Below, piece by piece: positions 20,309 through 30,690 of a DNA stretch of 64,000 nucleotides. The number at the start of each line of letters is the position of its first letter. The stretch's first letter is position 1. The position numbers and the translations under genes were made by a program. The DNA comes from Laccaria trichodermophora (Eukaryota > Basidiomycota > Agaricomycetes > Agaricales > Hydnangiaceae): contig JACTVC010000017.1 in NCBI GenBank assembly GCA_018417955.1, positions 1,199,563 through 1,263,562 of the forward strand, in the 5' to 3' direction. The notes under the pieces are model-generated. The model did no database searches. It worked only from the letters and a program-made list of their open reading frames with translations, and was not told where the DNA came from.

Positions 20309-22236
20309 AGACAGCCTTGCCAGAACTCAAGAGCATTTGAAGGAGAAGGTGGAACAGCTTTACGCATCGCTAAACATCCAGGAGTCATATCCTGAACTCA
20401 AGGATATCAACCTGGATTTTGTCAAGCTTTTGGTCTTAGCACGCGACCTCAAAATCAACATCCGCAAATGGGCCATCGGGAGTTTTTTTGAATGGGATCA
20501 GTTAGATCAAGCTGCTGGGGGACGTCAACAGGCCATAGGTTTGTGCTGGTGTGTTGGATTTATGTACCCTATCTAATATGACATGAAAGGAACGAAAATC
20601 CACCAAAACACACGAAATGCGATTGCCAAACGCAAACCAGCTCTTCTCAGGGCGATTCGGAAATTCAACACATACTGCGAACAACTAGCTGCGATGTACC
20701 AACCTGAATGGGAGCTGCCACTCCCAGATGCTCTCCCTGTCAAACTCAATGACTTGCGCAACAACCCGTTGCTCATGGAGGATGTCTGGATCACACGTAC
20801 CACGCCGGAGGTTCCACGATGGCTAGAGGAAGTTGAGGTTCGGGTTGGCATATGAGCCATGTTGAAACTCAATCATTGCTTGGAGGAACGCCGTCGATTA
20901 GGTGTCGAGGTGGACAATCTATGCCACTGGTTTGGTTAGGAGCTCTTCGCCCTTGAGAAAGCTGTGTTGTCACCCTCTAGTGAGTCATTCCTCTACGATG
21001 TGAGAATTCAAAATTTAACTGTTCTCAGACCAAACCATTCAGACACTTCTCAAGAGCTGTTGTGATCATCTGTTATCATTGAAGTCTCGTTGGAGTAACA
21101 CACTCGCCTCCAGCCCTCGGTTTGACATGCATGTTCAGGCGGCCTTGAAAATACGAAACCAGCTTCCTACCTCCACTGGCATGACCCCCAGTTCACCTGA
21201 TTCGTTCACAGCGACCTGGCTACAACCTCTGATGCAAAACATCAATCCACTTGCGCTTGCTGATCTGGCATATCATACTATCGATTTCATACATTTGGAC
21301 GACATGCAGCCGGACACAGGGGAAGTCCTCTTCGGGGACATGATAGATGCAGAGCTTGATGAAGAAGACGAAGCGCCACCCTCTCAAAATAATGAACCGT
21401 TAACTCTTCAAGATATACCCACCCACGCTATCAAGCTGCAGTGGGAATTACCAGTAAGTGTGACTCAGCCCCTCAAATCCCCCATCTCAACGATATTCAC
21501 ACATTTAGGCCACTCTTGTTCATGATACGACCCTTGTTGATGCCCTGCGATTCCAAACCTTCAGGCCATTACTGACTCACAGAACGTGCTGCTGAGTACC
21601 CAACACACAACCCAACCGATACATTTTTGACGTGGAGGATCTTGCACGCCTTGAAACCCCAGGGTCTCGCCTTAATGATGTTTGCATCAATAGCACCGCT
21701 GCTCTTTTTCAACATATGTGGTCTCGCCCCAGTGAATTTCACGAAACAGACAGCAAACTCTGCACGATTTTTTCGACATTTGATCTTCACATGGCGCGAT
21801 ACAATTGCTCGCATTCAGAAATTTGGTGCCAGATGCGTCATCTGGAATTTTGGCATAAAGACGTGTGGCTCCTGCCCATCCATCGATCCCGCCCAACTGG
21901 CCATTGGGTACTTGCCATTATCTTGGTGTCCAGCCATACCATTCTTTTGTTTGACAGCCTCGCAGACACGGCTCTGTGGAAATGTGAGATAGATGTGAGT
22001 GAATGAGTCTCCACTGTATCATTACACTTACTCTTTTCTAGGAAATCATGTTGCTTATCACCTGTCTGGTTCTCGCATCCAACCACGAGGGACATCCCCT
22101 GCACATCATCACAGAGGAAGGGTGGACGGCACAACCTCTATTATTGGATGCTGTTCAGAACAATGCCTTCAGCTGTGGATTGTGGGTTCTCGCCAGCATT
22201 GCAGCCATCTTAAGAGGGTGCCATGTTACTGGCTGA
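20309..22236 (+). pseudogene. KDZ transposase 3' part with C-terminal Ulp1-like protease
   Basis: The KDZ reading continues: NLDFVKLLVLARDLKINIRK, GSFFEWDQLDQAAGGR, then after an intron (20539-20589) TKIHQNTRNAIAKRKPALL and LLMEDVWITR. Further introns are at 20980-21028, from 21454 (acceptor not fixed) and at 21995-22041. The last 200 residues look like a C48 (Ulp1/SENP) cysteine protease: GHWVLA (His), LFDSL (Asp) and QNNAFSCGLWVL (Gln and Cys). Such KDZ-Ulp1 fusions are common in mushrooms. Stops at 20853-20855 (TGA where relatives have Arg) and in WFG*EL, a further stop after THRTCC, and the LTR insertion make it a dead gene. Confidence 0.85.
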
Positions 22237-22348
22237 AGGAGGGGGAACTTGAGGCATTCAGACAGGCTTTAGTTAGACATGTCTACATTCTTCCCTGATA
22301 TGTACCTTTGATAACAGTTACATTTCGATGTGCTGTAACTTAATGAGT

Positions 22349-23078
22349 TTACGAAGTCTGATATGCATACCCATGGGCTAAGTAGGCAGCTTGGAACCCC
22401 AAAATCCCCACCAATGCCTCACACAGCAATTGCTCAAGCCAATGAATGGTCTCCCTGACCTCCAAAGTCATCTCATGGACTTCTTGCCAACTCTCGCTGA
22501 CTCCTTCAAGCTGGACAAGTTCATCCTCGTAGCGCCTGAAGTGACTCTGGAATTCTTCGAGAACAGTGATTTGGTTCGAAAGTGATTCAGTCTTCATAGT
22601 TCTTAGATAGTCCCGAGCAGCGGCCTCAACAAAAGATTTGCGGCATCCCTCAGTGTAGATGCGAAATTTCGTATGGCGAGAACCCACCTGAGATGTCCAG
22701 TAGTCCAGGTCTGAAGAGCTACCAATGTACTAGTGTCAGCGCGTCACCAGAACAATATGGTAATTAACATACGTTTGGGCCCATTGAATGGAAGAGCTGC
22801 TCGATGGTGTATTTGACAACCCACTTGAAGTGTCTGTGGTGGTGAGTCCCAGAGAGACACTAAATAGAGTGAGCGTATGATGATGGAGCCAATGGCGTAG
22901 CTTACTTATGTCTTTTCTTCCGTCGGCGTGCCAGAATTTCACACTTATGGCTGGTGTCGAGTGAGTTATTAGAAGTAGTATACAGTAATCTGACTCACCT
23001 TTGGTAGCTGCAGGTGCTCTTAGCTCTGTTGGCATCATGTTTGGCCTTGGCCGAGTGATACAACTGTGGTTGTGCCAT
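22349..23078 (-). CDS. Small basic bZIP-like coiled-coil protein
   Basis: The spliced reading starts MAQPQLYHSAKAKHDANRAK at 23078. It continues with a very basic segment, HKCEILARRRKKRHK, a Ser/Thr-rich stretch, and a C-terminal exon (from about 22725) with an alpha-helical, Glu-rich coiled coil ending at 22349. Three short introns with GT-AG borders fit. The basic region followed by a predicted helix resembles a bZIP-type DNA-binding protein, but I cannot name the family. It lies tail-to-tail with the KDZ-Ulp1 gene, 112 bp away, and is probably the second gene of that transposon. No stop interrupts it. Confidence 0.55.
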
Positions 23079-23573
23079 TGAGAGAGAGTGAAAGGTCAGT
23101 ATCAGTAGGGAAAGTCACAACAGAACTGGCGTATGGTCTGACCTTTACTCTTTTTTTTTTTCTAGCATGCGAATGCAAGAAATACATATAAAGGAGTGAT
23201 CTAGGGTTATTATAGATCCATTCCACCTTGTTTCTCAGGCAGGAAACGAACACTGTAATATTCTATGGTGACTTTATGTTGCATATAGCCATTTGTTTAT
23301 CGGCTACCTTTCAGGCCGCAGTTATCTGGCAGATATCTCCACAAACATGGAGATAAGTTCTGCAGATTACTTCCGCAAATTAATTCCAATCATATATCAA
23401 TGTCCATAGCTGAAAACAATCTATACAGTTCCTTGCAGTGGAAGACTGTGCTGCTCCCTTGTTGGACGTCTGGTTTCCATTGTGTTTGAACTCACCACCC
23501 TGCCTAACACTAATCTATTTTTGGGTGTTGACGGTGGCTTACGGCCATTACCGAACAACTGTACAGTTGTTTG
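23079..23573. other. Intergenic, promoter side of two divergent genes
   Basis: No gene was seen. The stretch holds a T-run near 23150 and AT-rich sequence. It separates the - strand bZIP-like gene from the + strand gene at 23700 and may contain the right end of the KDZ-Ulp1 element, which I could not locate. Confidence 0.4.
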
Positions 23574-23581
23574 TATATAAA
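23574..23581 (+). promoter_or_regulatory. TATA box, TATATAAA
   Basis: TATATAAA lies about 120 bp upstream of the ATG at 23700. A C/T-rich leader (CCCCATC..., CTTCCACATC...) follows, as is usual for fungal promoters. Confidence 0.6.
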
Positions 23582-23699
23582 CCCCATCAACCCTGACTTC
23601 GCCCCTTAACTCCCTTCCACATCAATCCCCCCTCTAACTTTGTTCCATTCTACTCAATCATTCCCATCACTCTCTTCATCCCCTCCACCCACCTCTTTC

Positions 23700-24455
23700 A
23701 TGTGTCTTCGTAAGTCCACTCACCCTCCCTTCTCTCTCCGAATCACATTGACTCATGAACATTCCAGACAACCTCTCAACAAGCTCATTGAGCGCCGCGC
23801 CTGCCCCTGGTAGCTCTATGAATGGTAGGTAGTCATTCACTGTTACACGCCTGTCTACTGATGTATGCTTCAGATGACATGCTGGCCAATGCGCCAACCA
23901 TTGTTATGGGGCGCTCTAGCAATGGTAAGTAACCCTCTGTGGTGTATGCGTGAAGCTAACCAAGAGTATATGATCTGTAGATACGACCCACGCCAGCCCC
24001 AGCCACATGGTCATTGAAGGTAGCACCATTTTCCTTTGTGTTGGGTCAGCTGCTGATCATCTGTTAGTGCCTGATTCTCCAACATCGTCTGAGCAGGAGT
24101 TGGCACCTGCCTATCCGCCACCTCCCGTTGATGGGACCCTCCTCAGTAGTGGGACTGGCGCTAATGATGATATCCTCGTGATCGCTTGTGGCCACTGTGA
24201 TGCCCGGAATTTGGTGGAAACCTCCAAAGATTACTATTATGTTGTTTTTAAAGGCAGGGGCGCCATTGGTGTTTATCATAGTCTGGTAAGTGTGTCGCTG
24301 GACTTACAGTGTCGATGTGACGTTGTCTTCAGGAAGCAACAGACGTTCTTTGCATGGGTGTTCCCAATGCTTTGTGCAAAAGATATACCACCCGAAGTGC
24401 CGCATTCGACGCCTTAGCTCACGCAGAGTGTACCAATACCATTGCGTGGCTCTAG
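23700..24455 (+). CDS. Protein with RNase H1 N-terminal hybrid-binding domain
   Basis: Five short exons join in frame. The first reads MCL..., the next HNLSTSSLSSAAPAPGSSMN, and small exons follow with intron borders GT-AG at 23936 and onwards. A larger exon ends DYYYVVFKGRGAIGVYHSL at 24285, then an intron (24286-24332), then EATDVLCMGVPNALCKRYTT to the stop at 24455. The pattern YYVVFKGR..GIYHS..EA...V.GVPNA..K.Y.T...A is the viroplasmin/RNase H1 N-terminal fold, which binds RNA-DNA hybrids. No RNase H catalytic domain follows. In mushrooms many such stand-alone domains are transposon-related or of unknown role. The gene looks intact. Confidence 0.6.
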
Positions 24456-24589
24456 GGTGGCAGTCTTGCTCATGCCCCTCGCCGCTCGCTTCAACTCTTT
24501 GCATGAACCCTTTGCATGTATCTATACCCTGATCAAGCACTCTCCTTTCCACATTTTTTGGACTCATTGAACAATGCCCTGTTTTGTTA

Positions 24590-24720
24590 TTGCTTTGCCT
24601 GTATTTAAGCACTCTCATATCCATGTTTCTTGGACTCCATTCACACTCTCCCATTCACATTTCTTGTACTCCATTCACGCTCTCCCATCCACGTTTCTTG
24701 GACTCCATTCACGCCACATG
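24590..24720. repeat. Short tandem repeat TTCTTGGACTCCATTCAC
   Basis: About three to four units of roughly 35-40 bp (CATTTCTTGGACTCCATTCA followed by CGCTCTCCCATC). A TTTTTGGACTC variant of the same word occurs on both sides. Confidence 0.7.
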
Positions 24721-25150
24721 TCATCAGTCCCATCTCATTAACCAATCTTGTATCACTTCCTCCTATGTTTTTTGGACTCAACGCCTCACAATTTTGATGA
24801 TTTTATTTTATACCATACCCTATTTATGCTGCCTCCCCCACCCTCGCCCTCTCTTCTTGCTAGATGTATCACCATCTTGTGTTGTATCATATAATAGAGT
24901 TGCATTTGTACAACTTGTGTCTACCATGTGACCAAGCTCGCTTGCATAAGCAACACAAGCCCTCTGGCCTCTTAACCTTGTTGCACATCGCCCTGGCTGA
25001 CACCGTTTCCCTGACATACATGCCCCCGATCGTTGACATACTACCAGCTGCTTCCAGCACATCCACCAAGGCACTTTGCCTGTTTACTCATTGTTTGACG
25101 CCATTGTTTGACAGGGAGAGTGCTGATTGCTGTCCAGGCTGTCAATTTGT
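24721..25150. other. No gene seen
   Basis: Unremarkable C/T-rich sequence with only short open frames. Nothing recognised. Confidence 0.4.
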
Positions 25151-25440
25151 GAGGTCTTTACCCTCCCCCACATAATCCATATGGACTCCACTGGACTCCA
25201 CTGGAGTCCACTGGAGTCCAGTGGATTCCAGTGGCCCTCTTACCAGGCCAGATTGGCTGGCAGAATGCCCAGTCCACTGGAGTCCAGTCCAGTCCAGTCC
25301 AGTCCAGTCCAGTCCAGTCCAGTGGACTCCCACTGGACTGCCAGCCACTTTCCTGAGTCCAGTCCCAGTCCAGTGGACTATGAGTCCAGTCAGAGTCCAG
25401 TGGATTGCAGTCATTCCAGTATATTATTATTATTATATAT
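25151..25440. repeat. Satellite-ended element E3 (left end only)
   Basis: The stretch begins GAGGTCTTTACCCTCCCCC and ACATAATCCATATGG and then turns into a GGACTCCACTGG / GTCCAGTCCAGTGG minisatellite. The same end, inverted, closes element E2 at 33140-33200 (CATGTGGATTATGTGGGGGA). It is related in layout to the complete element E1 at 27588-29284. No right end was found, so the copy is partial. Confidence 0.6.
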
Positions 25441-25493
25441 GAATACTACTAAAAAAGCGAAAATAGACTATACAATATACAAGCTATACTTAC

Positions 25494-25502
25494 AATTTTA
25501 TT
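25494..25502. repeat. 9-bp target duplication AATTTTATT (left copy)
   Basis: It directly precedes GGTGTTGCAC and recurs at 26914-26922 directly after GTGCAACACC. Confidence 0.85.
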
Positions 25503-26913
25503 GGTGTTGCACAATCCTTGGTAAGTGTGACGACCAGTGACATGCTGTGACATAGCATCACAGGGCCAATTTCTTGAGACATGGACTTTGTACCTTCCAC
25601 AACACCAATCCAATATATTTTTTGCAGTGGGTTTGAGGGAATGATGTGATTGAATACACTGAGAGAGTTTTCCATATAGAAATTGTATTTATTGCTCCAA
25701 AAATGCGAAATCAGCTTGTTTTCCCTGCCAAATTTGGCACTCTGGAGAGATTGGACTATAACTTTCCAACCACAACACATATGAACATGGTTTGTAGGAG
25801 GATATTACTTGGAATTTGAATTCCAATCGATCTACGGATCCAGAATTTTTATTTGTGGCCCCTATGTTGAGATCACCCCTAGGAATGGGCACTTTAACAT
25901 AGTTATGAGGTAGTAATTAAAATTCTGGACCCGTAGGATTGAAGCCACATACTAATCGGTTATTTAGTCTCTGCAAATCTAAGCCAAAATCCTATCCATT
26001 GTAAAGCTGATAGCTCGAGTAGGCAACATAGGGCTAATAGGTGCTGCATAGCCACCAAAATCAGACACATTGTAGATTTTTATACATTTGAATAGAGACT
26101 ATTTATGCAATTCTGGCACATTTTTTTTCTTGTAAATCGGTGGAGAATTGACTGAGCTACATCATTTACAAGTTTGAGCTGTCCGGAGAAGCATTACCAG
26201 TCTGCCAAATTGGGAAGGTGCCTGTTTTGGCCACTACTTATAGATGGCCCAAACTTGTAAATGATGTAGCTCAGTCAATTCTCCACCGATTTACAAGAAA
26301 AAAAATGCGCCAGAATTGCATAAATAGTCTCTATTCAAATGTATAAAAATCTACAATGTGTCTGATTTTGGTGGCTATGCAGCACCTATTAGCCCTATGT
26401 TGCCTACTCGAGCTATCAGCTTTACAATGGATAGGATTTTGGCTTAGATTTGCAGAGACTAAATAACCGATTAGTATGTGGCTTCAATCCTACGGGTCCA
26501 GAATTTTAATTACTACCTCATAACTATGTTAAAGTGCCCATTCCTAGGGGTGATCTCAACATAGGGGCCACAAATAAAAATTCTGGATCTGTAGATTGAT
26601 TGGAATTCAAATTCCAAGTAATATCCTCCTACAAACCATGTTCATATGTGTTGTGGTTGGAAAGTTATAGTCCAATCTCTCCAGAGTGCCAAATTTGGCA
26701 GGGAAAACAAGCTGATTTCGCATTTTTGGAGCAATAAATACAATTTCTACATGGAAAACTCTCTCAGTGTATTCAATCACATCATTCCCTCAAACCCACT
26801 GCAAAAAATATATTGGATTGGTGTTGTGGAAGGTACAAAGTCCATGTCTCAAGAAATTGGCCCTGTGACACTATGTCACTGGTCGTCACACTTACCAAGG
26901 ATTGTGCAACACC
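25503..26913. mobile_element. 1.41-kb palindromic foldback element, 9-bp duplication
   Basis: The arms 25503-26176 and about 26248-26913 are reverse copies of each other with few differences, around a spacer of about 70 bp. Ends are GGTGTTGCACAATCCTTGG and its reverse complement. A 9-bp duplication flanks it, which fits Mutator-like (MULE) transposases better than hAT or KDZ. No ORF longer than about 100 codons was seen and no transposase. It is a non-autonomous foldback MITE of a different class from the two large palindromes. Confidence 0.85.
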
Positions 26914-26922
26914 AATTTTATT
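26914..26922. repeat. 9-bp target duplication AATTTTATT (right copy)
   Basis: This is the direct repeat of 25494-25502. Confidence 0.85.
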
Positions 26923-27370
26923 GATCAATGAATGGAAGTGTTATAACTTATGTATAGTGTGGGTCAGTGATAGCTGCAATCACTGCGTTTCCCGCTGAAT
27001 TTCTTTTTTCGTACAATGTGGGAAAGTCCAACTTTCCAGGCTCGTTCCTTGTTGTCTTCGAACAAAACTACCAAACATTCTCATACCTACCCGTTTTTTC
27101 TTTCCCTCCCTTTTCCATATCAATTGCGACAGAAAACCTCCCTCAACACCATGTTTTCTGTGCTTCCCTGTCATTTTAAGGTGATTGGGTATCATGCTTT
27201 TCGCCGTTCCCAATCACACGTTGTTTTGTAAGGAATACATGGTAAAGTTCGTCTTTCTGCTGCTTCCTCGGTTGCGACTAGATTTATATATATAGGAAAT
27301 CTCAAGTGCTGAGGTACTTCGTACTTAAGTTATATGAAGTTCAGATATTCCTCAAACCCTGCTGAAGTTA
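26923..27370. other. Intergenic with a TATA-like site
   Basis: No gene was recognised. TTTATATATATAGG at about 27283-27296 could be a TATA box for the interrupted + strand gene whose frame is open from about 27371. Confidence 0.4.
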
Positions 27371-27587
27371 ATACATGGTAAGTACTACACTTACTTCTTC
27401 GAGGACGTGGCTCACCAGACCTTGCAGCTGCCACGTAGTGCTTTCGCTCCCCCGCTTCCGCCTCACCTTGCCTGCCCTCGGCCGCGCCCTCGGAAAAGCC
27501 TCACACATGCTGAACGTGAACAGCGCCGCCGCAAGTTAGGCTTACCCTGTGCGCTCGACAAATGGCTCCACAAGTCGCTTCCCATAG
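27371..27587 (+). pseudogene. Unknown gene, 5' part left of element E1
   Basis: The frame reads ...YFFEDVAHQTLQLPRS, a Pro/Arg-rich segment and HAEREQRRRKLGLPCALDKW. It is cut at 27587 by element E1 and resumes at 29293 in the same frame (KSLP on the left, IASNPFGEE on the right). The start codon was not identified, and an upstream exon may be missing. Function unknown. Confidence 0.5.
27580..27587. repeat. 8-bp target duplication TCCCATAG (left copy)
   Basis: It directly precedes GAGGTCTTATCAGTGCCCC and recurs at 29285-29292 after the opposite end of element E1. Confidence 0.85.
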
Positions 27588-29284
27588 GAGGTCTTATCAG
27601 TGCCCCCCCTATTCCTGCAGGATTCCGGTCATTCCTGTGGAATTCCGGTGGATTCCTGTGGATTCCGGTGGAATGAAATTTAGCAGTAAGCCCTGCTAAA
27701 TTTGTCATTCCTGTGTTTTCTCATTCCGGTGGAATCTGATCATTCCGGAATTTACACCGGAATGGTCCCCGGAATGGTCTTCCCCGGAATGGGCAGGAAT
27801 GGTGTTCCCCGGAATGGTCAGGAATGGATTATAGTCCAATCTGTTTATTTTATTTATTTGTCAATGTATTATAGTTTATTTATTTTCGATGGATAACAAA
27901 CAATGTTTGTTTGGCAAAGATGCTCACCAAACACGGTCACTCTCTTCTTCCACCACCACCACCATGCTCGTCGCCGCCGCCGACGCCACGCCATCACCGT
28001 CACCCATAGCCACCACCACCCACGTCACTCCTCTATCACCCATGGCCACCACGACCACCAACATCGACCACGCCGCCCTTCAACAACAACGCGGCGACGC
28101 CACGTCACGAAACAACGAGCGCCAGAACCCACGAAAACGCTCCCCCGCCCACGAAAACACCCCACTGCCCACGAAAACACCCCAACACCCACGAAAATGA
28201 CACCCCGCCCACGAAACGACGCCCAGCACCCACGCACACCGCCAGCGGACACGAAACAACGGCCAACGGATGCAAAACCACGCCCGCGGACACGAAAAAC
28301 GCCCAACGCACAGAAAACAACGACCAACGGACACGTAACAACACCCAGCGAACACGAACGACACCCAGCGCCCACGAACGACACCCAGCGAACACGAACG
28401 ACACCCAGCGCCCATAGAACGATGCCACGGACGACAACGACGACGGGACGACGTGTCCACGTCAACAACGACAACGGGACGACGTGTCCACGCCAACACG
28501 TCTACGCCAACGACGACGTGTCGACGCCAACACGTCTACAACACCCAGCACCCACACAACGATGCTACGGACGACGACGACGACGCGACGACGTATTCAC
28601 GCCAACGTATCTACAACCATGTACACTACACCACCCCTCCCCCTCCCTCACTCCCCTCCTTCCCCTCCCCATCACCCCTTCCCCTCCCTCCCCTCTCCAT
28701 CACCCCCTTCCCCATCACCCCCTTCCCCTCCCTCCCTTCTCCATCACCCCCTCTCCACCACTTCCTCCCCTCTCTATCACTCCCTCCCTATCCACCACTC
28801 CCTCCATAACTCTCCACCCCTCCCTACCCCTTTCCTTCTCCCTGCCTCTTTCCTTCTCCATAGCCTGCTCCCTTGTCCCCACCCCCTTTCCTTGTACCTC
28901 TCCTTCCTTAAATATAGATTGTATATAGTAGTATATAATAAAATATGTTTTATGTCATTTTAAATACATTATAATGACTTCAAATTTATTCTGAGTATTA
29001 AGTTGGTTATCAAGTCACATGACTTTAGCTGATCAGGACATGTACTGGTAAATCTACATGAGTTCAGAGGATTCCAGTGTAATTCCACTGGATTCCTGTG
29101 TAATTCCTGTGGATTCCTGTGTAATTCCTGTGGATTCCTGTGGAATTCCTGTGGATTCCTCTGGAATTCCTGTGGATTCCTCTGGAATTCCTGTGGATTC
29201 CTCTGGATTCCTCTGGAATTCCACAGGAATGACTGAATTCCTGCAGGATTCCTGCAGGAATAGGTGGGGCACTGTAAAGTACTG
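27588..29284. mobile_element. Element E1: non-autonomous transposon with terminal minisatellites
   Basis: Inverted ends GAGGTCTTATCAGTGCCCC (left) and CAGTACTTTACAGTGCCCC (right, reversed), each followed by CCTATTCCTGCAGG, are flanked by an 8-bp duplication. Inside each end is a 10-12-bp minisatellite, GGAATTCCGGTGG type on the left (about 27620-27830) and GATTCCTGTGGAATTCC type on the right (29060-29240). The middle is low-complexity: CCACGAAAACGCCC and ACACCCAGCGAACACGAACG repeats, then C/T-rich sequence. Long open frames across it (up to 341 codons) are compositional. No transposase was seen. The CAG...CTG ends and 8-bp duplication suggest hAT-type mobilisation. Confidence 0.8.
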
Positions 29285-29292
29285 TCCCATAG
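29285..29292. repeat. 8-bp target duplication TCCCATAG (right copy)
   Basis: This is the direct repeat of 27580-27587. Confidence 0.85.
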
Positions 29293-29969
29293 CTTCGAAT
29301 CCATTTGGCGAAGAATCTGAAGACATAATGAGCACAGGGTTATGGGCTCAGGACCACGTTGAATGCACAGTGAGAGTTCTTAAAGAAGAAGTCAGTTCAT
29401 ATGTTATATCCTTTCTCCTCTTCTATCATGATTCATTATTTCCATAGGGACTCGTCGAGGAGCCGTTTCAGGACCCTCCTACCTACACCCTCTACATGAG
29501 CATACGTCTCCCTCCATCTTCAGGTTTTCTGATCTACTATTGGACAAGCCCCCACGTTATCCTCGATACCTACATAGGCGACAATACCGACCTTAAGGCT
29601 CCTGACTGGGTCACTTTGATCAGCTCCCCTCGCACGTTCTGGCAGCCATGATCACACATGATCGAGGTTGTTGCAGAGCTTTCGACCGCACCAGATAACG
29701 AACAACTGTCAGCGAAGATTCAAGCCTGGTCAACAGCAGTGTCGGTATGTCCATCCTCTTCGTTGACATGATCTTGATGTTGATTCTTCTCTTAGCGACC
29801 TTCGCGCTTGCGTACGCAACCCCTCGCATTGTTGGCCTCGATTCCTCTCAACTGTCGATCACACAAGCCTCGCCCCTATGAGCTTGACTGCGCAGAGTCA
29901 CTCGCCTACCGACTGACGTTGTTGGATGTAGCAGGATCGTCCTCCTCTCGAAGACGTACTATCACATAG
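29293..29969 (+). pseudogene. Unknown gene, 3' part right of element E1
   Basis: Three exons are joined by introns 29391-29447 and 29745-29795. The reading goes from GEESEDIMSTGLWAQDHVEC through DPPTYTLYMSIRLPPSSGF and DTYIGDNTDLKAPDWVTL to a C-terminal TLLDVAGSSSSRRRTIT. Codons 29649-29651 are TGA in frame (QP*SHMIE), which could be a CGA decayed by one transition. The coding quality on both sides suggests a real gene killed by the insertion. I do not recognise the family. Confidence 0.55.
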
Positions 29970-30365
29970 TATAGTATTAGTGTCGTATCATATGGCAAAG
30001 ATAATATGAAAGTTCTTTTTCTCCTCTCGCTACTGTAAGGGACAAATTTTGTGACTCAAGATATGGCGTGTAGAACCGAGTGCCGTTGAAGCGCTTTAGG
30101 CTTCTTTTCTGAGGCTCGGATTTTCTGTTGAAGAAATTCCCACGTCTGCTGGAACGCGCGTTCATCCCTCAACGCCATTCATGGTGTCTCTTGTCCTATA
30201 TTCCACTAATTGCTTACTCTATCCTCCCCAATAATCGTATTGTATCATTACACTTCATATTTCGCCGCCCGTGCGCCCGTTCTTATATTTTGTGCAAGAG
30301 CCAAGACTTGACTTCGAAATGGTACGTCCAACTGGAAATCACATCTTTCAAGGTTGACTTACCTT
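29970..30365. other. No gene seen
   Basis: Ordinary intergenic sequence with short frames only. Confidence 0.35.
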
Positions 30366-30690
30366 AATCAAGCCACCAAAACGAGGAAAACGAAGGGATG
30401 TGCCTTGTGAATGCTCCCAATGTGGAGGAATCCTTTATGTCTCACAAGAGGATCGCCGTGGACACTTGCAGCGTGACAAACTTGCGATGGCAGCAAGAAA
30501 TCGATTGGAAGATGAACCAACCTCCCTGTCTAACATTAATATTACAGAGATAATGAATGAAAATCCTTCCACACCACCCCAACAAGCCAGGTCTTTGCCT
30601 GCCACTCCTACTCGACCATTTTCCGTAGGACAACCCCCGGGAACCCCTTTGACATCGCTTACTTTTGAATTTGCTACAAGGGTTGAGACA
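30366..30690 (+). pseudogene. Fragment resembling the zinc-binding N-terminus of a CACTA-type transposase
   Basis: The reading PPKRGKRRDVPCECSQCGG, VSQEDRRGHLQ and a Pro/Thr-rich tail resembles the C-x-C-x2-C ... H start found in mushroom CACTA (Tnp2/Plavaka-like) transposases. It stops making sense at about 30690, where it abuts the 3' end of the opposite-strand gene at 30691-31523. No catalytic region is present. Assignment is by pattern only. Confidence 0.4.

Noticed and set aside
27903..28963. Open frames of up to 341 aa, Arg/Pro/Thr-rich
   Set aside because: Low-complexity core of element E1; the composition removes stop codons on both strands.
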